Assembly: GCA_030150085.1 (NCBI GenBank)
Contig: JASLGJ010000550.1
Span: 1 to 6,370 of the forward strand
Source of the DNA: Candidatus Elarobacter sp.
GTDB lineage: Bacteria; Vulcanimicrobiota; Vulcanimicrobiia; Vulcanimicrobiales; Vulcanimicrobiaceae
Length of the DNA: 6,370 nucleotides
Direction of reading: 5' to 3'
In this document: one piece after another, positions 1 through 5,416 of the stretch
Position numbering within the stretch: position 1 is the stretch's first letter
How the letters are laid out: every line of letters starts with the position of its first letter
The notes under the pieces: generated by a model
Database searches by the model: none
Seen by the model: the letters and a program-made list of their open reading frames with translations, nothing else
What the model was told of the DNA's origin: nothing
Made by a program: the position numbers and the translations under genes

Positions 1-663
1 CACGGCGCGCGCGGGCACGGTGCTCGCGACCGCTTCCACGGCGACCGGCGCTTCCGCGGCGACCGGTTCTCCGGCGACCGCTTCGGCCGCGGCGGCCGGC
101 GGCGCGTCGCCGGGCTGGCCCTGGGCTTGGGCGAGCAGGCGCGCGACCTCGGCCTCGAAGGCTGCGATCTCGGCCGCGTCGACCGGGGCCAGCTCTTCCT
201 CGTGGTCGTCGGCCGCGCGCGGGCCCTCGATGACCTGCGCGGTCGAGTCGTAGACCGCCGCGAAGCGGTCCAGCCGCTCGACGTAGTCGTCCGCGCCGCT
301 GGGCGTCTCGGCCCCGTCGACCGCCGCGCGCACCAGCGCGGTCAGCACGTCGCGCCCTTCGAACAGCAGGTTGATCCCGCTCTCGGTGAGCGGCATGCGG
401 TCCTTGCGCAGCAGGTCGAAGACGTTCTCGAGCTTGTGCGCGACCTGCTGCACGGCGCCGAACTCGAGCATCCCGGCGCTGCCCTTGACGGTGTGCAGGG
501 CGCGGAAGAGCGAGTTCACGATCTCGACGTCGGTCGTGCCGGCGTCGACGAACTGCTCCAGGCGCAGCAGGTCGGCGTCGATCGACTGCAGCAGCTCGTC
601 CGTCTCGTCGCGGAAGTACTGGACGAACTCGGATCTATCGAAAAAATCGTCAGACGAGGACAT
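1..663 (-). CDS. cheA: Chemotaxis histidine kinase CheA, N-terminal part (runs off left edge)
   Basis: CheA autophosphorylates on a histidine under receptor control and passes the phosphate to CheY (and CheB where present). The 221 visible codons have no stop, so the dimerisation, kinase and CheW-like domains lie beyond position 1. Residues about 10-105 form a P1/HPt domain. The phosphorylation motif is F-R-A-L-H-T-V-K-G-S-A-G, with His57 encoded at 493-495. Residues about 106-180 are acidic and helical, and from about 185 the chain becomes an Ala/Pro/Glu/Val-rich linker with a degenerate five-residue repeat (22-84). The ATG at 661-663 is chosen because the protein then begins just before the first HPt helix. 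An in-frame GTG two codons upstream is possible. No Shine-Dalgarno sequence is visible. The gene begins 31 bases after cheC. The first codons are unusually AT-rich, with a T6 run and a rare AGA. A different HPt protein is possible but unlikely next to cheY and cheC. Confidence 0.9.
   Translation of the reverse strand, partial: MSSSDDFFDRSEFVQYFRDETDELLQSIDADLLRLEQFVDAGTTDVEIVNSLFRALHTVKGSAGMLEFGAVQQVAHKLENVFDLLRKDRMPLTESGINLLFEGRDVLTALVRAAVDGAETPSGADDYVERLDRFAAVYDSTAQVIEGPRAADDHEEELAPVDAAEIAAFEAEVARLLAQAQGQPGDAPPAAAAEAVAGEPVAAEAPVAVEAVASTVPARAV
22..84 (-). repeat. Degenerate Glu/Ala/Val/Pro five-residue repeat in the CheA linker
   Basis: Read on the minus strand, residues 194-214 of CheA split into EAVAG, EPVAA, EAPVAV and EAVAS. 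At DNA level the 7-mer gcgaccg recurs on the plus strand at 26, 41, 59 and 74, with spacings of 15, 18 and 15, all multiples of three. This looks like in-frame slippage or duplication growth of a flexible linker between P1 and the following domain. The repeat is short and imperfect. The role as a flexible tether is inferred from CheA architecture. Confidence 0.6.
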
Positions 664-694
664 GGTCACACCCAGTGATCGGCACGGCGCGTCA

Positions 695-1300
695 CTACTG
701 AACGCCGAAGACCGAAAGCAGCGGTTCGAGCGATCCCGTCTCGGGGATCAGGATGAACTGGCCCGAGACGGCGCGGTTGTTGTCGAGGAACTGAGACTCG
801 ATCAGGAACACGTCCTGGTCGGGCAGGATCGACATCAGCGTGCGGAACGCGGCCTGGATCGTGCCGTAGGAGAGGGTCGGCACCGAGGGCAGCAGGTTGA
901 TGTCGGTCAGCGAGATCAGCGCGGTCAGGTAGGCGCCGGCGATGATGTTGCCCAGCTCCTTGAGCGTCGAGTCGACGATCGAGTCGAAGATCTGGATGTC
1001 GCCGATGATCCGCTTGATGAAGACGTTGACGAACTCCAGCGCCTGCTCGCGGTCGAACAGCACCACCATCTGGCCCGGAGCCGCGCCCCGCACGTACATG
1101 TGCAGCGCGGCGACGGTGCGGTCGGCGTAGCCCACCCGGCTGCTCAGGTCGCGGAACTTCAGCACGTCGATGGTCGGCTCGGAGAGCTTGACCGTGGTGT
1201 TGAGCAGCTGCGAGAGCGCGGTCGCGGCGTGCCCGGCGCCGATGTTCCCGACCTCCTTGAGCGCGTCGCGCTGGAGGTCGCTGAGGGTCAGCGCGGGCAT
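695..1300 (-). CDS. cheC: CheY-P phosphatase CheC (two active sites)
   Basis: CheC hydrolyses the phospho-aspartate of CheY-P and so helps reset the flagellar switch; in Bacillus and Thermotoga it also binds the receptor deamidase CheD. The 201-residue protein is close to the usual CheC length (about 205) and carries both copies of the consensus (D/S)-x3-E-x2-N-x22-P. Site 1 is Asp12, Glu16, Asn19 and Pro42. Site 2 is Ser111, Glu115, Asn118 and Pro141. The D-A-L-K-E-V-G-N-I-G-A-G and S-T-L-K-E-L-G-N-I-I-A-G stretches are typical of the family. Two intact sites separate it from CheX (central site only) and from FliY (extra C-terminal FliN domain). The ATG lies 1 base after the cheY stop with no clear Shine-Dalgarno sequence, so translation is probably coupled to cheY. 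No cheD is present in the window. Confidence 0.93.
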   Translation of the reverse strand: MPALTLSDLQRDALKEVGNIGAGHAATALSQLLNTTVKLSEPTIDVLKFRDLSSRVGYADRTVAALHMYVRGAAPGQMVVLFDREQALEFVNVFIKRIIGDIQIFDSIVDSTLKELGNIIAGAYLTALISLTDINLLPSVPTLSYGTIQAAFRTLMSILPDQDVFLIESQFLDNNRAVSGQFILIPETGSLEPLLSVFGVQ

Positions 1301-1301
1301 G

Positions 1302-1667
1302 CTAGGCCAGCACTTTCTGGATCGTCTCGAGGATCTTGGGCGGCTGGAAGGGCTTGGTGATGAACGACTTCGCGCCGGCCTGGATGGCCTCGACCACCAG
1401 CGCCTGCTGGCCCATCGAGGTGCACATCACGATCTTCGCGTCGGGGTCGGCCGCGACGATCTGCTTGACCGCCGAGATGCCGTCCATCTCCGGCATCACC
1501 ATGTCCATCGTGACCAGGTCGGGCGTGAGCGCGCGGTACTTCTCGACCGCCTCGACGCCGTTCTGCGCCTCGCCGACCACCTCGTAGCCGTTCTTGCTCA
1601 GGATGCCCTTGATCATCATCCGCATGACGACCGCGTCGTCGACGATGAGAACTCGCTTGCTGTCCAC
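1302..1667 (-). CDS. cheY: Chemotaxis response regulator CheY
   Basis: This is a single receiver domain of 121 residues with no output domain. It takes a phosphate from CheA and, as CheY-P, binds the flagellar switch (FliM/FliN). Every catalytic position is visible: acidic pair Asp10-Asp11, phospho-acceptor Asp55 in T-M-D-M-V-M-P-E-M-D-G, Thr83 followed by Ser84, and Lys105 in T-K-P-F. The aromatic switch residue is Phe102, where enteric CheY has Tyr. The sequence around residues 26-40 (N-G-Y-E-V-V-G-E-A-Q-N-G) resembles Bacillus/Thermotoga CheY more than enteric CheY. The start is GTG, with a strong AGGAG 8 bases upstream. The gene begins 11 bases after the PilZ gene, and cheC follows after 1 base. 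The three products CheA, CheY and CheC form a complete phosphorylation/dephosphorylation loop. Confidence 0.95.
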   Translation of the reverse strand: MDSKRVLIVDDAVVMRMMIKGILSKNGYEVVGEAQNGVEAVEKYRALTPDLVTMDMVMPEMDGISAVKQIVAADPDAKIVMCTSMGQQALVVEAIQAGAKSFITKPFQPPKILETIQKVLA

Positions 1668-1675
1668 CGGTGTTG

Positions 1676-1680
1676 CTCCT
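1676..1680 (-). promoter_or_regulatory. Strong Shine-Dalgarno (AGGAG) for cheY, overlapping the PilZ stop codon
   Basis: The minus strand reads AGGAG 8 bases before the GTG start of cheY. It shares two bases with the TAG stop of the upstream PilZ gene. It is the clearest ribosome binding site in the window and supports the GTG at 1665-1667 as the real start. Ribosomes ending PilZ translation would sit directly on it, so coupling or competition between the two genes is plausible (inference). Confidence 0.75.
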
Positions 1681-2110
1681 AAGCCAGACCGCGGCTACGG
1701 CGCTCGGCCTGCCGCTTGTTGATGAACTCCATGATCGTCCGGTCCTCGTCGGGCGTGATCCCGACGAAGCGCATCCCGAGGGCCCACTTGCCGGAGGCCT
1801 CGATCTTCGAGGTCCGCACGACCTCGGCCAGCAGCACCAGCGGGCGGACCCCGGTGCCCAGGGAAAGCTTGAGCTCGAGCTGCGCCGGGCGCCTGATCTC
1901 GCGGTCGACCGCGAGCGAGGCCCCGGTGCGGCTGATGTCGGCGACGGTGCCCCGGCTGTACGGACCGACGGCCTTGCCGCCCGGCGCGTCGCGCCACAGG
2001 CCCGGCACGGTGACCGCCAGGCGCACCGCCGCGCGCTGCTGCTCGGCGCCGAGCACGCGCTTGCGGACCGTCTTCTTGGGCTTGCGCTTGAAGCCGAACA
2101 GGCTCAGCAT
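1679..2110 (-). CDS. Single-domain PilZ protein, probable c-di-GMP receptor in a flagellar operon
   Basis: PilZ domains bind c-di-GMP; PilZ proteins linked to flagella (YcgR, DgrA, FlgZ types) slow or redirect the motor when c-di-GMP is high. This 143-residue protein has both ligand motifs: R-x3-R at Arg26-Arg30 (Q-R-A-A-V-R) and (D/N)-x-S-x2-G at Asp58, Ser60 and Gly63 (D-I-S-R-T-G-A). It also has the usual closing strand G-M-R-F-V-G-I around 112-118 and a C-terminal helix. It lacks the YcgR-type N-terminal domain. Instead it starts with a hydrophobic residue cluster followed by a Lys/Arg-rich tail (residues 8-18). The ATG lies 3 bases after the flhA stop, with only a weak, distant GGAG, so translational coupling to flhA is likely. 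Binding of c-di-GMP follows from the motifs; a role on the motor or the export gate is inferred from position. The exact subfamily is not recognised. Confidence 0.88.
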   Translation of the reverse strand: MLSLFGFKRKPKKTVRKRVLGAEQQRAAVRLAVTVPGLWRDAPGGKAVGPYSRGTVADISRTGASLAVDREIRRPAQLELKLSLGTGVRPLVLLAEVVRTSKIEASGKWALGMRFVGITPDEDRTIMEFINKRQAERRSRGLA

Positions 2111-2113
2111 CGC

Positions 2114-4255
2114 TCAGACCCCGGCTCCGGCCGGTTCGAGGCTCTCGTCGGTGGTCGAGATCTGACCCAGCGACTCGACCCGCAGGCCGGGCGCGATCTC
2201 GCTGTACGAGAGCACCACCAGCGAGGGCGCGGCGCGCTCGGTCAGGCGCTTGAGCGCCAGCCGCGTGCTCGGCGAGGTCAGCACGATCGGGTGCAGCCCG
2301 CTCTGCTGGGCGGCCGCGATCTGGCGCGTCAGCGAGGTGTAGATCTTGGCCACGGTGGCCGGGTCGAGCAGGGCGTAGGCGTCCTCGCCGCGCCGCACCG
2401 CCTCGCCCAGCAGCGTCTCCAGGCGCGGGTCGACGGTGATCACCGAGAGCAGGCCGTTCTCGGCGTACTCGGCGCAGATGTGGCGCGCCATCGCGCTGCG
2501 GACGCGCTCGGTGAGGTAGTCGACGTCCTTGGAGGCGCGCGCGCCGTCGGCCAGGTTCTCGAGGATCAGCAGCAGGTTGCGGATCGGGATGCGCTCGCGC
2601 AGCAGGTTCTGGAGCACGCGCTGGACCTCGCCCACGGTCAAGAGGTTGGGCACCAGCTCCTCGACCACGACCGGGTAGTGCTGCTTGACGTTGTCGAGCA
2701 GCGCCGAGGTCTCCTGACGGCCCAGCAGGTCGGGGGCGTGGGTCTTGATCAGCTCGGTCAGGTGGGTGGCGATGACCGAGGTCGGATCGATCACGGTGTA
2801 GCCGGCCATCTCGGCGTCGCCGCGCGCGCTCTCGGCGACCCACAGCGCGGGCAGGCCGAAGGCCGGCTCGGTGGTCGGGATGCCGTCGATGCCGCCCGCG
2901 GCGGTGCCGGGGTTCATCGCCAGCAGGCGCGAGACCATCACCTCGGCCCGGGTCACCTCGAGCCCGTAGATCTTCACCACGTAGGTCGAGGGCTTGAGCT
3001 GCAGGTTGTCGCGCACCCGGATCGGCGGGACGACGATGCCCAGCTCGCGCGCGGCGTGGCGGCGGATCATGGTGATGCGCTCGAGCAGGTCGCCGCCCTG
3101 CGAGACGTCGACCAGCGGGATCAGGCCGAAGCCGATCTCCAGCTCCATCGGGTCGTAGGAGAGCAGCGGCACGACCGACTCGGCCGGCTTGACCGCGGGC
3201 TGCGCGGTCGCGCCGGTGACGCCCGGCGCGCCGGGCTGACCGGCGACGGCGCCCGCCTTGCCGCCGGCGACGGCGGTCTTGCGCTGGACGTTGCGCTGGC
3301 GGATGAAGAGCGCGAACAGCAGCCCGCCCATGATGAACATGAACAGCGGCGGCAGCCCGAACAGCCCGAACAGGATCAAGAGGCCGGCCGCGATGGCCAG
3401 CGCGCGCGGCTCCTGGACGAGCTGGCGCGACAAGTCGTGCCCGAACGAGCCTTCGGAGGCGGCGCGGGTGACGATGATGCCGGTCGCGGTCGAGATCAGC
3501 AGGGCCGGGATCTGGGTCACGATGCCTTCGCCGATGGTCAGCAGCGTGTAGTGCTGCAGGGTGGCGAGGATCGAGCTGTGGTCCTGGATCACCCCGATGA
3601 CGAAGCCGCCGATGATGTTGACGAACACGATCACGACCGCCGCGATGGCGTCGCCGCGCACGAACTTGGACGCACCGTCCATCGCGCCGTAGAAGTCGGC
3701 CGCGCGCTGGATGTCCTTGCGCCGCTGGCGCGCCTCGGCCTCGGTGATCAGCCCGGCGTTCAGGTCGGCGTCGACGGCGAGCTGCTTGCCGGGCATGGCG
3801 TCGAGGGTGAAGCGGGCCGCCACTTCCGCGACGCGGCCCGCGCCGTTGGTGATGACCACGAACTGGATCACGATCAGGATCGCGAACACGATCAGGCCGA
3901 CGACGTAGTTGCCGCCGACCACGATGTTGCCGAACGCCTCGATCACCTGCCCGGCGTAGCCGTGCAGCAGGATCGAGCGGGTGCCGGTGACGTTGAGCGA
4001 GAGCCGGAACAGCGTGATGACCAGCAGCAACGTCGGAAAGACGCTGAACGCCAGCGCGTTCTCGGTGTAGAGGCAGACCAGCAGGATGACCAGCGCGATC
4101 GTGATGTTCACCGACAAGAGCATGTCGAGGACCCACGGCGCGACGGGCACGATCAGCAGCACGACCATCAGAACCGAGGCCGCCGCCACCCAGACGTGCG
4201 AGGTCGAGGCGAGCCGGTCGATCAGGCCGGGACGCACGGGTACAGCCGTTGCCAC
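2114..4255 (-). CDS. flhA: Flagellar export apparatus protein FlhA
   Basis: FlhA is the large, proton-coupled subunit of the flagellar type III export gate; its cytoplasmic nonamer ring docks chaperone-substrate complexes. The protein has 713 residues (Salmonella FlhA has 692). Residues about 20-320 contain roughly eight membrane segments. The FHIPEP signature spans residues 141-164 (A-R-F-T-L-D-A-M-P-G-K-Q). Charged residues placed like those needed for proton flow are kept, for example Lys197 and Asp202 in K-F-V-R-G-D-A. Residues 321-358 are a Gly/Ala/Pro-rich linker. Residues 360-713 form the cytoplasmic domain with the conserved G-Y-T-V-I-D-P, G-R-Q-E-T and V-L-Q-N-L-L blocks. The start is GTG, with GGAG 11 bases upstream and no other plausible start before residue 30. 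The gene is separated from flhB by 92 bases and followed by the PilZ gene after 3 bases. It is flagellar rather than a virulence-secretion homologue, given cheY, cheC and cheA alongside. Confidence 0.97.
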   Translation of the reverse strand: MATAVPVRPGLIDRLASTSHVWVAAASVLMVVLLIVPVAPWVLDMLLSVNITIALVILLVCLYTENALAFSVFPTLLLVITLFRLSLNVTGTRSILLHGYAGQVIEAFGNIVVGGNYVVGLIVFAILIVIQFVVITNGAGRVAEVAARFTLDAMPGKQLAVDADLNAGLITEAEARQRRKDIQRAADFYGAMDGASKFVRGDAIAAVVIVFVNIIGGFVIGVIQDHSSILATLQHYTLLTIGEGIVTQIPALLISTATGIIVTRAASEGSFGHDLSRQLVQEPRALAIAAGLLILFGLFGLPPLFMFIMGGLLFALFIRQRNVQRKTAVAGGKAGAVAGQPGAPGVTGATAQPAVKPAESVVPLLSYDPMELEIGFGLIPLVDVSQGGDLLERITMIRRHAARELGIVVPPIRVRDNLQLKPSTYVVKIYGLEVTRAEVMVSRLLAMNPGTAAGGIDGIPTTEPAFGLPALWVAESARGDAEMAGYTVIDPTSVIATHLTELIKTHAPDLLGRQETSALLDNVKQHYPVVVEELVPNLLTVGEVQRVLQNLLRERIPIRNLLLILENLADGARASKDVDYLTERVRSAMARHICAEYAENGLLSVITVDPRLETLLGEAVRRGEDAYALLDPATVAKIYTSLTRQIAAAQQSGLHPIVLTSPSTRLALKRLTERAAPSLVVLSYSEIAPGLRVESLGQISTTDESLEPAGAGV

Positions 4256-4266
4256 TAAGTCACGGT

Positions 4267-4270
4267 CTCC
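4267..4270 (-). promoter_or_regulatory. Shine-Dalgarno (GGAG) for flhA
   Basis: The minus strand reads GTGGAGACC, placing GGAG 11 bases before the GTG start at 4253-4255. The spacing is slightly long but acceptable. It supports the GTG start, since there is no in-frame ATG nearby. Confidence 0.5.
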
Positions 4271-4282
4271 ACGTTAGTACGT

Positions 4283-4310
4283 ACATCGGCCGATCCGCCC
4301 TTGGGGGTTA
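4283..4310 (-). promoter_or_regulatory. Candidate sigma-28 (FliA/SigD-type) promoter upstream of flhA
   Basis: On the minus strand TAAC (4310-4307) is followed after 16 bases by GCCGATGT (4290-4283). The sigma-28 consensus is TAAA, 14-16 bases, then GCCGATAA (SigD: CCGATAT). Six of eight bases of the -10 element match in a row (GCCGAT). Transcription would begin near 4276, leaving an untranslated leader of about 20 bases that holds the GGAG of flhA. The location, in the only sizeable intergenic gap, fits a promoter. The -35 element is weak and no sigma factor gene is visible, so this remains a candidate. Confidence 0.35.
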
Positions 4311-4321
4311 GTGACCGGAGC

Positions 4322-4343
4322 CCGGGCCCCGCGCCCGGCCCGG
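4322..4343 (-). other. GC-rich hairpin just after the flhB stop codon
   Basis: The minus strand carries CCGGGCC (4343-4337), an 8-base loop, then the exact complement GGCCCGG (4328-4322). A shorter outer pairing, ACCGG (4344-4340) with CCGGT (4318-4314), is an alternative fold. The stem starts 5 bases after the TAA of flhB. No T-run follows, so it is not a classical intrinsic terminator. It could act as a weak terminator or a pausing or mRNA-stabilising structure between flhB and flhA. Such stems also arise by chance in very GC-rich DNA. Confidence 0.35.
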
Positions 4344-4347
4344 TTCT

Positions 4348-5415
4348 TTACGCGATCGTGCGGTTGCGGAGCTTGTAGACGAAGGCGATGACCTGGGCCA
4401 CGGCGGCGTAGAGGTCGGGCGGAACGGGCGAGTCCAGCTCGACCTTGGCGTAGAGGGTGCGGGCCAGGGGCGGGTTCTCCATGATCGGGACGCCGTGCTC
4501 GGTCGCCAGGTCGCGGATGCGCTTGGCGATCAGGTCGGCGCCCTTGGCGACCAGCACCGGGGCCTCCATCGTCAGCTCGTCCCAGTGCAGCGCGACCGCG
4601 TAGTGGGTCGGGTTGGTGACGATCACGGTCGCCTTGGGGACCGCCGCCATCATGCGCTTGCGGGCCATGGCGCGCTGGCGCTGGCGCAGGGCCTGGCGCG
4701 ACTCGGGGTTGCCCTCGGACTGCTTGTGCTCGTCCTTGACCTCGACCTTGGTCATCTTGAGCGACTGCTCCAGGCGCCGCCGCTCCCAGACGTAGTCCGC
4801 GATGCCCAGCACCAGCAGCAGCACGCCGACCTTGATCCCGATCCCGTACACGATGCCCTCGACGGTCAGGACGATGTCGCGCGGCGCGGCGTGGCCCAGC
4901 GCGTAGAAGGTCGTCAGGCTGTCCTTCACGCCCAGCCAGCAGAGCACGATCACCACGCCCAGCTTCATGAGCTGCTTGGCCAGCTGAACCAGCGTCTGGG
5001 GCGAGAAGAAGATCCGCTGGAACCCGCTCAAGGGGTTGAGCTTGGAGAACTTGGGGGCCAGCAGCCCGGGCGAGAACAGCAGCCCGAACTGGAGCAGGTT
5101 GGCCACGAACGCGATCGCGATCGCCGAGGCGAACGCGGCGATCAGGATCGGCGCGTAGGGCAGCCCGGTGGTGACGAACAGGCTCCACACCGAGTGGGCG
5201 TTGAGCTCCTCGCGCGTGCCGGCGTGGGTCAGCGCGACCTGGAAGGCCTGGGCCGCGGCGTCCATCGTCGCCATGAAGCCGGTGTGCAGGGCGACGACGA
5301 TCGCGATGAAGATCGCCGCCCCGCCGATGTCCTGCGAGCGCGCGACCTGGCCGCGCGCGCGAGCCTCGCGCTTGCGTTTGGGAGTGGCCTTCTCGGTCTG
5401 GTCGGGGCGGGCCAT
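4348..5415 (-). CDS. flhB: Flagellar export switch protein FlhB
   Basis: FlhB sits at the export gate and switches secretion from rod/hook to filament substrates after cleaving itself. The 355-residue protein begins with the family hallmark T-E-K-A-T-P-K-R-K-R-E-A-R (residues 7-19) and R-G-Q-V-A-R-S (21-27). It has about four membrane segments (roughly 31-50, 85-110, 148-165 and 185-207). Its cytoplasmic domain from about 212 includes V-K-D-E-H-K-Q-S-E-G (225-235). The autocleavage site N-P-T-H is intact at residues 268-271 (4603-4614), with cleavage expected after Asn268. The C-terminus stops soon after the conserved fold, without the longer tail of Salmonella FlhB (383 residues). The ATG lies 1 base after the fliR stop, with no close Shine-Dalgarno sequence, so translation is probably coupled to fliR. 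The gene ends in TAA, 92 bases before flhA. Confidence 0.97.
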   Translation of the reverse strand: MARPDQTEKATPKRKREARARGQVARSQDIGGAAIFIAIVVALHTGFMATMDAAAQAFQVALTHAGTREELNAHSVWSLFVTTGLPYAPILIAAFASAIAIAFVANLLQFGLLFSPGLLAPKFSKLNPLSGFQRIFFSPQTLVQLAKQLMKLGVVIVLCWLGVKDSLTTFYALGHAAPRDIVLTVEGIVYGIGIKVGVLLLVLGIADYVWERRRLEQSLKMTKVEVKDEHKQSEGNPESRQALRQRQRAMARKRMMAAVPKATVIVTNPTHYAVALHWDELTMEAPVLVAKGADLIAKRIRDLATEHGVPIMENPPLARTLYAKVELDSPVPPDLYAAVAQVIAFVYKLRNRTIA

Positions 5416-5416
5416 C

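Noticed and set aside
664..694. Possible promoter or terminator between cheC and cheA
   Set aside because: The 31 bases show only weak GTGAC/GTCAC-like pairing, no T-run and no promoter elements. A simple intra-operon junction is the better explanation.
695..1300. CheX or FliY instead of CheC
   Set aside because: CheX keeps only one active site and FliY carries an additional C-terminal FliN domain. This protein has two intact sites and ends soon after the second half.
127..1360. Overlapping plus-strand frames opposite cheA and cheC
   Set aside because: They are shadows of cheA and cheC with biased Arg/Asp/Val/Gln composition and no ribosome sites. The opposing frames contain a perfect HPt motif and both CheC active sites.
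1695..4136. An 813-codon second minus-strand frame overlapping flhA and the PilZ gene
   Set aside because: It is the +1-type shadow of flhA, dominated by Arg, Ala, Gly and Pro, and it crosses the flhA-PilZ boundary without regard to it. FlhA has clear family motifs in the other frame.
1670..4258. An 862-codon open frame on the plus strand, longer than flhA itself
   Set aside because: It is the mirror of flhA. High GC at third positions removes stops on the opposite strand, and the product is a low-complexity Asp/Arg/His/Gln/Gly-rich chain with no family features.
4277..4284. Palindrome GTACGTAC as a possible operator
   Set aside because: It overlaps the candidate -10 region, but it is short, has no second copy in the window and matches no operator I recognise. 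It is too weak to list as a feature.
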